Shown piece by piece: positions 42,188-51,356 of a stretch of 64,000 bases of DNA (the first letter of the stretch is position 1; each line of letters starts with the position of its first letter). The DNA lies in assembly GCA_002973575.1 (NCBI GenBank), contig PVEQ01000001.1, forward strand, positions 372,001 through 436,000, in the 5' to 3' direction. The position numbers were made by a program, and so were the translations under genes. This stretch comes from Sediminibacterium magnilacihabitans. GTDB lineage: Bacteria; Bacteroidota; Bacteroidia; Chitinophagales; Chitinophagaceae. The notes below the pieces were generated by a model. It saw only the letters and a list, made by a program, of their open reading frames with translations. It was not told where the DNA came from and did no database searches.

Positions 42188-43000
42188 CTATTTCTCAAAG
42201 TTATGCAGCGCCTCATCCCAATTGTAAGGCTTAAATTTAATACTGTACTCCGCTACATCTTTTTGCATTACTTCTTTAATAATTCCTCTGATTCCTTTTT
42301 TTCCACCAAAATCTGCAATAAACCAGTCCATGATTTTAGTTACTCGTACTTCCCTTTTTGCATCATCAATTTCTGTTTCCCCGCTAAGGAAAGATTTGGT
42401 AGCCATGTCCAATTGTCTGTCGATATTATCGTAAGAATAAAAGGCAATTGGCGGGCAGCTTTTGGCACCGCAGTTTAATGCAAAATGAATGCGGTAATCA
42501 ATCTTCGAGACGGCTAATTGCTTAATGAGTTTGCCTGAAAAGAATTTCGGCAAATATCCTTTGCTGTATTTCCAACGGAATTTACGAAGGATTCCATGCT
42601 CAATATCATCCAAACTGAATTTCCTGCCTGCTATTAGAATTAGCTTACTGGTAAATATCTCAGGATTTTTCTTCTTTTCTCTTACCGCCAATATTTGAAA
42701 CCAGGCATTATATATATTTACCCAAAATGTTTTTATGGCCTTGTCATTATTTAATCCCTCAACTATTCTTTTTTTATCAACGCTAGACAGTTCTTTTTCG
42801 ATATCTGCAGTAGGTTCTTCTGTTTTTACATTATATAACAGTCTTTCAGAAAGTTTAAGTAATGAGGTATCCGGCATGGCTTCTCTATTTATTTTTGAAA
42901 TGGGAATAATAGATACAAATCCTGAAGAAATATAAACTATAGATAAAAATAAAAAATACAGAAGCCACTTTTTAAATATCCTTCTATATTCTCTTTTCAT
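42188..43000 (-). CDS. DUF547 protein, exported or membrane-anchored
   Basis: A 270-residue protein with one N-terminal hydrophobic segment (LLYFLFLSIVYISSGFVSII). The DUF547 core follows: KTFWVNIYNAWFQILAV, KFSLDDIEHGILRKF, RIHFALNCGAKSCPPIAFYSYDNID, and DWFIADFGGKKGIRGII near the end. The conserved Asn, His, Cys and Pro positions suggest a papain-like or transglutaminase-like hydrolase, though activity is unproven. It probably forms a unit with the downstream PAP2 lipoprotein. Confidence 0.85.
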   Translation of the reverse strand: MKREYRRIFKKWLLYFLFLSIVYISSGFVSIIPISKINREAMPDTSLLKLSERLLYNVKTEEPTADIEKELSSVDKKRIVEGLNNDKAIKTFWVNIYNAWFQILAVREKKKNPEIFTSKLILIAGRKFSLDDIEHGILRKFRWKYSKGYLPKFFSGKLIKQLAVSKIDYRIHFALNCGAKSCPPIAFYSYDNIDRQLDMATKSFLSGETEIDDAKREVRVTKIMDWFIADFGGKKGIRGIIKEVMQKDVAEYSIKFKPYNWDEALHNFEK

Positions 43001-43313
43001 AATTAATTGGAGTTTGCATTATTTCTTAATGGGTTTGATTATATGGAGACGCACATTATTAAACTACCTTACAATATTTCTTTTTTTTAATCTTTTTGTA
43101 ACAAATGTGAAAAGCCTGCCCAAAGGGAACTGCATTAATCCCTTTACACTAGTCAATTTCATCTATACAGTATTTTTACTAACTATAGACGAAAAAACTA
43201 CAAACCAAAATTCCGTAGGGAGAGAAAAGTAATTCAAAAGAAAAAAAATTAACTTTATAATGGGTTAACCCCTAATGACTCCTGCACTTCCGGCAATTCC
43301 TAAAAGTATTCTT
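43001..43313. other. divergent intergenic region, 313 bases
   Basis: Lies between DUF547 (minus) and the AraC gene (plus). It contains GGGTTAACCC (43262-43271), a 10-base palindrome also found at 51281-51290. A 72-codon plus-strand frame (43014-43232) is Leu/Phe/Asn-rich without motifs and is not called. Confidence 0.45.
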
Positions 43314-44282
43314 ATGAATTTTGAAATTACTTTACAAAACAACTCCGTTGTACAGTTCCTGCCCGGACTGCCGCAGGATTATAAGGGCTTGGTATTGCGT
43401 GGAGCCACTGCAGTATCAGCAAAAACAAATTTCGCCGAAATTGTATTGCAGCAGTTAACAGGCGAAAACTACTTTATAAGATTGAGTACCGGTAAATTTC
43501 TGGAAAGACTTTTTGCAAAGGGGTGGACTGCCCAATATGGACTGTACAGTAATTTTATTCTTAAGAACGATGCAAGAAAGGAAATAAAGAACATTGGAAA
43601 GATTCATTTAAGAAAGGACCAGTACATTTGTTATTTTACGGATGCATCCCACTGCAATGTGCAATTTGATAAGGACGAAACATTTGAGTTCATTGATTTC
43701 TTTTATTCACCCAAACTTTTAGAAGAGTTAACTCCCTTTTTTCCTGAACTAAAGGAACTGCTGCGGGAGTCGCCACAGGCAATATTAAATGGAAAGGGGG
43801 GGTGGGCAATTCCCTCTATGAAAGAAATCACCAGCCAGATACTTGATTGTCCTTATGATGAAAACACCAGGCAGTTTTATTATGATTTAAAGATCCGTGA
43901 ACTGTTATATCAAATACTTGAAACTACCTTTAAACGAGATGTTAAAACCTATTCTTTTAAACCTTTTGAAGTAGCAAGAATACATGAGGCAAGGGCAATA
44001 CTGGAAAAATATATTGATAAGAAGCCACCTTCTATCAGAATGTTGGCCAGGCAAGTAGCATTAAATGAATTTAAACTAAAAACAGGGTTCCGAAAATATT
44101 TTGACAGCGGCATATTTGAGTGGTTAATGGAACAAAAAATGCAACAGGCAAAAAAACTTATTCTGAATACAAATAAACCTGTCAAGGAAATTTCGGCAAT
44201 GGTAGGTTATCCAAGAACTACTAATTTTATTACTGCTTTTCGAAGACAGTTTGGAGTTACTCCCGGAGCACTACGCCGATAA
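43314..44282 (+). CDS. AraC-family transcriptional regulator
   Basis: A 322-residue regulator (ATG 43314) with a long N-terminal domain, unlike a simple cupin, and a C-terminal AraC domain. The first helix-turn-helix is at PSIRMLARQVALNEFKLKTGFRKYF and the second at KPVKEISAMVGYPRTTNFITAFRRQFG, ending VTPGALRR. It resembles the PchR-type regulators often found next to TonB-dependent uptake loci. Two TTTGCAAA direct repeats immediately after its stop codon could be its operator for the following MauE-DUF6520 genes. Confidence 0.85.
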   Translation: MNFEITLQNNSVVQFLPGLPQDYKGLVLRGATAVSAKTNFAEIVLQQLTGENYFIRLSTGKFLERLFAKGWTAQYGLYSNFILKNDARKEIKNIGKIHLRKDQYICYFTDASHCNVQFDKDETFEFIDFFYSPKLLEELTPFFPELKELLRESPQAILNGKGGWAIPSMKEITSQILDCPYDENTRQFYYDLKIRELLYQILETTFKRDVKTYSFKPFEVARIHEARAILEKYIDKKPPSIRMLARQVALNEFKLKTGFRKYFDSGIFEWLMEQKMQQAKKLILNTNKPVKEISAMVGYPRTTNFITAFRRQFGVTPGALRR

Positions 44283-44290
44283 TAATACCA

Positions 44291-44319
44291 TTTGCAAAAC
44301 TTAGACCTCACTTTGCAAA
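44291..44319 (+). promoter_or_regulatory. paired TTTGCAAA direct repeats, candidate AraC operator
   Basis: TTTGCAAA at 44291-44298 and again at 44312-44319 is spaced 21 bases start to start, two helical turns, the usual geometry of AraC-family half-sites. The pair lies 60-90 bases upstream of the MauE-like ATG and just downstream of the AraC gene. Confidence 0.5.
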
Positions 44320-44378
44320 CAACATAAAATAAGTCACCTCAATACAATGTAAGAAATTTGTTCTTCATTGCTACTGTT

Positions 44379-44840
44379 ATGAAGAACAATACCTTTATAC
44401 AAATCATACAAAGTCTTGCCTGTTATCTACTGATATTTTTATTTACCTATACTGGTGTGAGTAAACTATTAGATCACAGCAGTTTTGAAGCAGCGATTTT
44501 GCAGTCTCCCATCCTTAGAAATTATAGTAAGATTATATCCTGGCTACTGCCGGTAAGTGAATTTTTTATAGTAGTAATGCTTTTATGGAAAAGATACAGA
44601 CGTACAGGATTCTTACTCTCTCTTTTTACTTTAACAGTTTTCACTATTTACATTGGGTACATGGTTTTGTTTGTGCCCAGCCTTCCCTGCTCCTGCGGGG
44701 GTGTGTTAAAACAACTTTCATGGAGCGGTCATATATTGTTTAACTGCTTTTTTATTATACTAATTCTTGGTTCATTATTTACTAATACTTCGAACAAAAT
44801 CTTTATTGCAATAAACAGGAAAAGCCGAAAGCCTGTGTAA
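44379..44840 (+). CDS. MauE/DoxX-like membrane protein
   Basis: A 153-residue protein with four hydrophobic helices. The MauE-type pattern is seen in TYTGVSKLLDH after helix 1 and in the periplasmic loop VPSLPCSCGGVLKQLSW with a C-x-C pair. MauE supports disulfide formation in periplasmic proteins in methylamine systems; the Bacteroidota relatives are uncharacterised. The ATG at 44379 is preferred over a TTG at 44358. It precedes a DUF6520 peptide gene by 35 bases and follows an AraC regulator. Confidence 0.82.
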   Translation: MKNNTFIQIIQSLACYLLIFLFTYTGVSKLLDHSSFEAAILQSPILRNYSKIISWLLPVSEFFIVVMLLWKRYRRTGFLLSLFTLTVFTIYIGYMVLFVPSLPCSCGGVLKQLSWSGHILFNCFFIILILGSLFTNTSNKIFIAINRKSRKPV

Positions 44841-44875
44841 AATAGTAGGCATATTACTTCATCAAAATTTTAATT

Positions 44876-45166
44876 ATGAAAAAGTTCTTTGGTATTTTGG
44901 TTGTTATGCTGGCGCTGACTGCATCAGCTTTTACTGTTCCTCACAAAAACGCCACAGTTGCGGGCAATGAGTACAGCTATAATCTGTACGGCCAGCCTGG
45001 GCAGGACAATCCTTCCAATCTAAACAATCCTGCCAACTACACTTTGGTGAACCCGTTAAGTTGTCCAATACCAGGGTCTCATCGTTGTGGTGTGAGTAAC
45101 GCTACTGATGATGGGACTGGTCATCCCGATTTTACTAAATCTTATACAATAAGGTTAAGGAATTAG
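44876..45166 (+). CDS. DUF6520 small exported protein
   Basis: A 96-residue protein with a clear signal peptide (MKKFFGILVVMLALTASAFT) and a short mature part rich in Asn, Pro and Gly. Its only two cysteines (C63 and C71 in LSCPIPGSHRCGVS) could form one disulfide. Such DUF6520 proteins occur beside MauE-like genes in Bacteroidota; their role is unknown. Its neighbours here (MauE-like, TlpA) suggest oxidative maturation in the periplasm. A strong terminator follows 8 bases after the stop. Confidence 0.75.
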   Translation: MKKFFGILVVMLALTASAFTVPHKNATVAGNEYSYNLYGQPGQDNPSNLNNPANYTLVNPLSCPIPGSHRCGVSNATDDGTGHPDFTKSYTIRLRN

Positions 45167-45174
45167 TAACAATA

Positions 45175-45211
45175 GAAGCCAGCAGGTATTAAAATCGCTG
45201 GCTTCTTTTTT
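45175..45211. terminator. strong terminator between convergent DUF6520 and TlpA genes
   Basis: GAAGCCAGC (45175-45183) and GCTGGCTTC (45197-45205) form a perfect 9-bp stem with a 13-base loop, followed on the plus strand by six T. It ends the plus-strand unit and may also serve the minus-strand gene. Confidence 0.85.
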
Positions 45212-46499
45212 ATTTATCTCTAATTACAAGCATCTTTATTATTCTTGTGCCTTCTTTCAATAGCAAACCATTTTGGAGCAATTGTTTTTGAAGCGTTCCA
45301 ATATCGGTGAAAGCATTTTTCATATTTATATCAACATTTACGGTACAGTTTGTTTCATCAACCACGGGTATGACTTTAAAAAGATCGATGCCATTGAGAC
45401 TTTCTACAATATTTATTATTGGCATGTTACTTAAAATAAAGGATGAATCTGTGTATTCAAATTTCTTTTCTTTATTTGGGGATTTTGAAGTTGTAAAACC
45501 CGGTGCCAGTGTGAGTATATAACAGGGTACTTCTTTGATTTCTGCTTTCACTGAAAATGGGAAAAATCTATTGGCATCGTCCTGTAAGTACTGAAAAGCT
45601 AAACTATCACTTTGTGTTTTCCACTTTGATTCATAACAAATGATATTTCTTTCTTCCCATGCAGGTATGCTGTCACTTTCGTCCGGAAAGTTAAAAAACT
45701 CACTGACTCCTGTGCCAATAAACTGAATCCGGTTATTGCGATAAAAATCCTTAGTAGTATAATTGACAGCCTCACTAAATGCGGTTTTATATAAATCCAG
45801 CAAAGTGGCATTTACAAATTTAAAGCCGCAAGTATTATTTACTGTGTCTTTTGTAAAACCAGAACCGTGATCCCAATCTTCATTGACTTTTGACATAATG
45901 AAGGAGTAGTTGGTTATATACTTCTGAAACCTTCCGTTTCCTTCTTTCCACAAATCTGCTTCTCTGTCTATATCAGTTAATTCTATTTTCAGCGGAAGTG
46001 TTATCTTTTTTCCTTCCAGTACTTTTGATATATTTTGAGTTGTTGCGTTATAGCCGTCAGTAATAAACTGTATGTACCCGTCAGGGTTTACCCATACGTG
46101 ATGTGGAACCGTAATATGGGGAAATATAGTATTGAGCACCGTATCACCATATAAAATGGTCAGTTCAGGTACTTTGAATCTCTTAAATAATTTGTTCGCC
46201 TCTTCTTTTTTATCAGTTGTTACCAGCAGCACTTTTATTTTATCGCCAAATTCTTTTTGCAGTTTCTCCATCTTTGGAAAAGCTTCAATGCAACTGCCAC
46301 ACCAGCGGTTCCAGAAATCAATAATAATTAGTTTGCCTTTGTAATCACTTATAGAAATTGAAGAGCCCGGCTGATTATAGACATTGCTGAAAGTAAGTGC
46401 CGGCATTTTATCGCCAATGTTATAAGTATTATTTATTTGAGTATAACTAGCCAATGGTATTAAAAATAAAACCACCAGGCGCATGAATTTATGTGCCAT
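45210..46499 (-). CDS. TlpA-type thiol-disulfide oxidoreductase with long C-terminal domain
   Basis: A 429-residue exported protein with signal peptide MAHKFMRLVVLFLIPLASYTQ. Its AhpC/TlpA thioredoxin domain (about 28-170) carries W-C67-G-S-C70 in IDFWNRWCGSCIEAFPKME. The following roughly 260 residues contain a TonB-like or secretin-like short domain (NVDINMKNAFTDIGTLQKQLLQNGLLLKEGTRII) and are of unknown role. It closes the SusC-SusD operon. Such TlpA proteins beside SusCD are common and may process or reduce imported substrates. Confidence 0.82.
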   Translation of the reverse strand: MAHKFMRLVVLFLIPLASYTQINNTYNIGDKMPALTFSNVYNQPGSSISISDYKGKLIIIDFWNRWCGSCIEAFPKMEKLQKEFGDKIKVLLVTTDKKEEANKLFKRFKVPELTILYGDTVLNTIFPHITVPHHVWVNPDGYIQFITDGYNATTQNISKVLEGKKITLPLKIELTDIDREADLWKEGNGRFQKYITNYSFIMSKVNEDWDHGSGFTKDTVNNTCGFKFVNATLLDLYKTAFSEAVNYTTKDFYRNNRIQFIGTGVSEFFNFPDESDSIPAWEERNIICYESKWKTQSDSLAFQYLQDDANRFFPFSVKAEIKEVPCYILTLAPGFTTSKSPNKEKKFEYTDSSFILSNMPIINIVESLNGIDLFKVIPVVDETNCTVNVDINMKNAFTDIGTLQKQLLQNGLLLKEGTRIIKMLVIRDK

Positions 46500-46554
46500 T
46501 TCAATGAAGTTTTGAGATGATTGTAGAAATTATACAGGGAAACCTGTTGCCAAT

Positions 46555-47943
46555 TTAATATCCAGGGTTTTGTGTTAAAGATGGATTCAAATTGATTTCC
46601 GGTTGTGGGATGGGCCACAAGACATCCGTTGATTGCCAACTTGCTCCTTTCAATGCAGGCAATATGGTATTAGCCCTGTTTGTTCTTTTCAGGTCATACC
46701 ATCGGTGCCCCCATTCGCAAAATAATTCTGAGCGTCTTTCCTGCTCAATTGCTATCCTGAGCGACGGGATATCATTAGCGACTGTATTGGCAAGACCTGC
46801 ACGGGCTCTGATAATATTAATATCAGCCTGGGCATCAGGAATTTTATTTTGATTTACTGCTGCTTCCGCCCGAATCAGGTATTGTTCAGATAGCCGGAAT
46901 ACCATGTAATACTCCGTTAATGAAGCGCCGTTAGGCACTTTGTATTTATAAGCATAATACAAGGTATCATTATTATAGACCCTTGAATTTATCCAGGCAA
47001 CTTTACGATTGTCTCCGGTTTCAAATGAGTGCAGCAGGCCTGCAGTAACAAGATATGTCGGCGATGAAAAGGTGTTTATTGGTAATATCTCCAGCCCTTC
47101 ATAAGTATTGAATCCGGGTTTTACCGGCAATAGTTGCCAGATGGATTCTGTGCTGCTACTTAAAAAAACATTATTCAAATTGGATTCCAGTGAATACTGA
47201 TTCGAATTAATAATGGTTGTTGCTTCTGTCTCAGCAGCTTGCCAGTTACCTGTATATAGATAACACCTTGATAATAGTGCAACGGCTGTCCATTTATTGG
47301 GCCTTACTCTTTCATTGGTTGTATAGTCAGCAGAAAGCGAATTTTTTGCATCCAACAGGTCATTTATTATTTGGCTGTAAACAACTGCCATCGTAGCTCT
47401 GGGTGAAGAAGCATTTTCAGTGTATTTGCTTGCTGTCACTAACGGAACATCACCAAAAAGGTTTACTAAATGAAAATAGCAGAATGCCCTGATAAATTTT
47501 GCTTCACCTGTAAGCTGATTTTTTAATGAAACAGATAATGATTGAGACTGTGATAGCTTTTCTATTGCTAGGTTGGCAGCATAAATATTTTTATAAGCCG
47601 GTTTCCAGAATGAGTTGTCTATGTTTACATGATTAGCCTGTGTGATTTGGTTCTGCGTAAATTCATTTTTTAATCCAGGCATGTAATAATACAACTCATC
47701 TGCAGACAAGCCAGCGTACAGGGTTACTGCAGAGTTAGAGAACAAATTTCTGTTGGTAAGCATTTCACTATAGATGCCGGTAATGGCACTGGTGGCAGTT
47801 GAGCTATCTCTGAAGACAGCATCACTGTTAAGCTGATCCACAGGATTTTCTACTTCTATAAATTTTTTACAGGAATTAAGCAATGCTTCCTGAACAAGGA
47901 TGAGTAAGGTGAAAAATATTGGGGTTATATATCTTGATTTCAT
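46555..47943 (-). CDS. SusD/RagB-family surface lipoprotein
   Basis: A 462-residue substrate-binding lipoprotein (lipobox LLNSC, Cys25). It has TPR-like helices and the family landmarks ATSAITGIYSEM, KFIRAFCYFHLVNLFGDVPLV, YLIRAEAAVNQNKIPDAQADINIIRARAGL and the C-terminal ELFCEWGHRWYDLKRTNRA ... WPIPQPEINLNPSLTQNPGY. It caps the SusC porin encoded upstream by a 12-base gap. The ligand is unknown; no glycoside hydrolase is adjacent, so a peptide or metal-bearing ligand is as likely as a glycan. Confidence 0.92.
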   Translation of the reverse strand: MKSRYITPIFFTLLILVQEALLNSCKKFIEVENPVDQLNSDAVFRDSSTATSAITGIYSEMLTNRNLFSNSAVTLYAGLSADELYYYMPGLKNEFTQNQITQANHVNIDNSFWKPAYKNIYAANLAIEKLSQSQSLSVSLKNQLTGEAKFIRAFCYFHLVNLFGDVPLVTASKYTENASSPRATMAVVYSQIINDLLDAKNSLSADYTTNERVRPNKWTAVALLSRCYLYTGNWQAAETEATTIINSNQYSLESNLNNVFLSSSTESIWQLLPVKPGFNTYEGLEILPINTFSSPTYLVTAGLLHSFETGDNRKVAWINSRVYNNDTLYYAYKYKVPNGASLTEYYMVFRLSEQYLIRAEAAVNQNKIPDAQADINIIRARAGLANTVANDIPSLRIAIEQERRSELFCEWGHRWYDLKRTNRANTILPALKGASWQSTDVLWPIPQPEINLNPSLTQNPGY

Positions 47944-47954
47944 TTGATTTCGTT

Positions 47955-50900
47955 TTAAAAGTTTACCAGCGTTCCTGCTGTAATCATTCTTAATGGCGGT
48001 AATGAAGATATGGACTGGTTTTCGGGATCATTTCCTTTATAGCCAGTGATGGTTAAAAGATTTTGTACCTGCACAAAAACTTTCCAGTTAGATATCTTCA
48101 ATGGCTTTAACCATGCAGCGGGAAAATTATAGGACAAGACAATGTTTTTAAGCCTTATATAAGAGGCGTCGGTTAGTATAGCATCGGATTGGCTGACATT
48201 ATTGGTGGCCAGATAGGCAACTCCCGAATAATCCTGTGAGTATTTTTGGTAAGGGGTAACGTCACCCGGATTACGCCACCTGTTCAGCGTATAAACAGGC
48301 TGATTGATCAGCCCACCCAAAAGCCCTGAATAAGAGTATACTATATCCTGGCCAAGTTGTTTCCTGAATTCCAATAATATATTTAGCTGAAATTTTTTAT
48401 AGCTAATTGTATTGGAAAATCCACCATAGTATTTTGGGTCGGTAGTGCCGGTATACGCATAATCATCATTATTAATCATCCCGTCTTTATTCAAATCCTG
48501 AAACTGGTAAATTCCTGTCTGTGCATCCACCCCGGTAAAATGCAATCCCCTGTAAGCATTCAGCGGTTTGCCAATAACATACGATGATGCGTAACTGCTA
48601 TTTGCTAATCCTGGAAAAGAAACCAATGTATTTTTATTGTGTGTGATATTAAAAGCAGCAGCCCATTGAAAGTTTTTATTCCTGATGATTTCAGCATTTA
48701 CTGAAAGCTCATAGCCGGTATTCTGTACTATACCGGGAAAATTCATGAGTATGTTTGTAAAACCTGTTTGTGCAGGAAGGCTGTATCGTATGATCTGATT
48801 ACCGCTTTTGTTTTTATAGTAGTTCAGGTTTACAATAAGCCTGTCTTCAAAAAAACCAAGCTCCGCCGCCAATTCCAGTTTCTTATTTTCCTCCCAACTG
48901 TATTTGGAGTTGAATAACCTTGCAGGTGTAAGACCCGGCTGACTCTGATATGCGTAAATAGTGTTTTTGTATGTATCAAGATATTGATAATTGCCTATCT
49001 GGTCATTACCTGTAGAGCCATAACTACCCCTTAGTTTGCCAAAGCTTAAAAAGGACAAAGCATTCTTTATAAAGGGCTCTTTCGAAAATATCCATGCAGC
49101 ACCAACGGCACCAAAATTGGCAAATCGGTTGCCGGAGCCAAATCTTGATGAAGCATCCCTTCTTCCCGTAATATTAACGATGTATTTCCCACCCCAGTCA
49201 AAACCTATTCTTCCAAAAAATGCTGCATAATGATATTGCGCTTTTGAGTTGGTAGCGGTAATGTATGGTGCAGCGGCTATAGAACCCAAAAGTTCATCAT
49301 TCGTATAGCCATCGCCCGTAATTAATTTTCTTTCTGAAATAGTTTTCTGCCATGTACTTCCTGCCAGTGTTTCAATACGCAATTTTGTTTTGATATTGAA
49401 TTTGTAGGAAGCCTGGGGTTCGATAATCCATGTTCGTATATAGTTATCGCCAAATGCAGATGAGCCAGTCGGTGCATAAGCTGGATCCTGTGTGGTTGTA
49501 GGTACTATATTTTTTTCATTTGTACTTACACTGCTGTACCCAATATTAGCTTTCAGCTCAAGTGCTTTCGCTGGATGGTAGTTAATAATACCGTTTGCAG
49601 TTAATCGGTCGGTAGTAACATTATTTTTTTGAAGAAGTGTGGCCAGTGGATTACCCACAGAATAGTCAGCTTCTCTCCAAACGTATTTGCCCGTTGCATC
49701 TGTTAAGAGATAACTGTTGGGTGGCAGGTTAATATAGCTGGTCAGATCCTGTGCAGGGAGCTGGCTCCTGTCGTAACTGTAACTTGTAATTAAATTCAGG
49801 TTCAGGTTATTGTCCTGGCTTTTATGATTAACGTTGATGTCTGCCGTGCCTTTTTGATCGCTAAAAGCTCCCGGAAAAACTGTAGTTTCTTTATAATATC
49901 CGGCTCCTGCTGAAAATTTTGTGAACTGATTTCCGCCGGAATAGCGCAATTGTGCATTGTAGGTTTGTGCAGTTCCGCCAATAAACATTTTCTTCCAGTC
50001 TGTGTACCTGTTCTGATCCCATGAAACAAGGTCAGGGGCATCAAAGTTTGAAGGTGTAATACCGTCATTTGAAAAAGCCTCTTTGCGCATTTCTAAATAT
50101 TGCGGTGTATTCATCAGCTTGGCTGTCCGGGTAACATTACCCCATCCACGATAAATATTCAGTGAGAGGGAATTTCTTTCTGCTTTTGTTTTTTTAGTGG
50201 TAATCAATATTACCCCATTAGCTCCCCTTGAACCATAAATAGCCGTGGCATCTGCATCTTTTAAAATTTCTATGCTTTCAATATCGCCGGGGTCAATGGT
50301 ATTGAAAGGACTATTTGCGAGTATGCCATTTAATTGCGTTAGGGCATCGTTGTCAGATAAAAAAGGCACCCCGTCAATTACAAATAATGGACTGTTCCCA
50401 TTTTGAATAGAATTTTGTCCCCGTATCAAAGCGGTAAAACGGGAACCGGGCAGGCCATTGGTTTGTGTAATCAACAGACCCGGTGCAAGGCCTTCCAACG
50501 CCAGTATTGGATTAGAAACGGGCTGGTTAGTTATCTGTGAACCATTTATTTTTACAACGTTACCGGTATTCAGCTTCCTTGATGTAGCGTAATACCCTTT
50601 CACAACCGTTTCTTCAAGGCTGTTTACGGCAAGCCTTAGGTTGATCAAAAAGAACCGCTGTTTGTTTACAGGCAACTCCTCCTTGTAAAAACCTACACTG
50701 GAAATAACCAGTATATCATCCTCCCTGATTCCCTGCAACACAAAATCTCCTTTATTATTAGTTGAAACACCCCTGTTTGAATATTTTGTAATAACAGTAG
50801 CGCCTGCCAGCGGTTCGCCATTTTCATTCACGATATGCCCTCTTATGTCGATTAACGTATCGGATATGGCGGCAGGTGGGGGAGTGGGAGTTTTTGTTTG

Positions 50901-51182
50901 TACAACAACATAATTTTCTTCAATAACAAATGTGAGCGGCTGGTTACGGAAGCATATTGCCAGTACCTCTTTTAATATAGCGTTTACTACATTGAAGGTA
51001 ACAAGCTGGGTGTTTGTTAATTGAGCCCTTGTGTAAACAAAGGAATATCCGGTTTGCTTTTTTATTTCCTTAAACACCTTTTCGAGGGGCATATTTTTTG
51101 CCGAAAGGGTGACCGTTTGGCCATATCCTGCTGCCGATACCTGAAGGCAGAAAGCAAAGGTTATAAGGATAAGAAGTTTCAT
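47955..51182 (-). CDS. SusC/RagA-family TonB-linked outer-membrane transporter
   Basis: A 1075-residue transporter with signal peptide (MKLLILITFAFCLQVSAAGYG; ATG 51182, with 51227 as alternative). An STN domain (PLEKVFKEIKKQTGYSFVYTRAQL) signals to a FecR anti-sigma factor. A carboxypeptidase-like domain (GHIVNENGEPLAGATV), a plug ending IYGSRGANGVILITTK, and a 22-strand barrel to the C-terminal Phe complete it. The STN domain plus adjacent FecR and ECF sigma genes make this a transduction-type SusC. The substrate is unknown. Confidence 0.93.
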   Translation of the reverse strand: MKLLILITFAFCLQVSAAGYGQTVTLSAKNMPLEKVFKEIKKQTGYSFVYTRAQLTNTQLVTFNVVNAILKEVLAICFRNQPLTFVIEENYVVVQTKTPTPPPAAISDTLIDIRGHIVNENGEPLAGATVITKYSNRGVSTNNKGDFVLQGIREDDILVISSVGFYKEELPVNKQRFFLINLRLAVNSLEETVVKGYYATSRKLNTGNVVKINGSQITNQPVSNPILALEGLAPGLLITQTNGLPGSRFTALIRGQNSIQNGNSPLFVIDGVPFLSDNDALTQLNGILANSPFNTIDPGDIESIEILKDADATAIYGSRGANGVILITTKKTKAERNSLSLNIYRGWGNVTRTAKLMNTPQYLEMRKEAFSNDGITPSNFDAPDLVSWDQNRYTDWKKMFIGGTAQTYNAQLRYSGGNQFTKFSAGAGYYKETTVFPGAFSDQKGTADINVNHKSQDNNLNLNLITSYSYDRSQLPAQDLTSYINLPPNSYLLTDATGKYVWREADYSVGNPLATLLQKNNVTTDRLTANGIINYHPAKALELKANIGYSSVSTNEKNIVPTTTQDPAYAPTGSSAFGDNYIRTWIIEPQASYKFNIKTKLRIETLAGSTWQKTISERKLITGDGYTNDELLGSIAAAPYITATNSKAQYHYAAFFGRIGFDWGGKYIVNITGRRDASSRFGSGNRFANFGAVGAAWIFSKEPFIKNALSFLSFGKLRGSYGSTGNDQIGNYQYLDTYKNTIYAYQSQPGLTPARLFNSKYSWEENKKLELAAELGFFEDRLIVNLNYYKNKSGNQIIRYSLPAQTGFTNILMNFPGIVQNTGYELSVNAEIIRNKNFQWAAAFNITHNKNTLVSFPGLANSSYASSYVIGKPLNAYRGLHFTGVDAQTGIYQFQDLNKDGMINNDDYAYTGTTDPKYYGGFSNTISYKKFQLNILLEFRKQLGQDIVYSYSGLLGGLINQPVYTLNRWRNPGDVTPYQKYSQDYSGVAYLATNNVSQSDAILTDASYIRLKNIVLSYNFPAAWLKPLKISNWKVFVQVQNLLTITGYKGNDPENQSISSLPPLRMITAGTLVNF

Positions 51183-51239
51183 AGTGACCAAGTACTTTAA
51201 TCTTGGCAAAGCAATGTATAATTGCATAGATTTGTATTG

Positions 51240-51345
51240 TTTGGGTTACTTAATTCAGTTGATAGCCTCAGTTGATATATGGGTTAACCCAAATTTCGCC
51301 GGGAGTGGTTCCAACACTTCCGGTTTTTGTTTGCAGTAACCCAAA
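51240..51345 (-). promoter_or_regulatory. fecR-susC intergenic control region
   Basis: Three related motifs are spaced through the gap: TTTGGGTTAC (51240-51249), GGGTTAACCC-AAA (51281-51293) and GTAACCCAAA (51336-51345). The outer two are exact inverted copies. Between them a 9-bp hairpin, CCGGGAGTG/CACTTCCGG (51299-51323, one G-T pair, 7-base loop), could act as an attenuator between fecR and susC. The promoter itself was not identified. Confidence 0.45.
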
Positions 51346-51356
51346 GTTTTTAATCG

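Noticed and set aside
43014..43232. 72-codon plus-strand frame between DUF547 and the AraC gene
   Set aside because: Low-complexity hydrophobic composition expected from AT-rich DNA; no motif and not needed by the layout.
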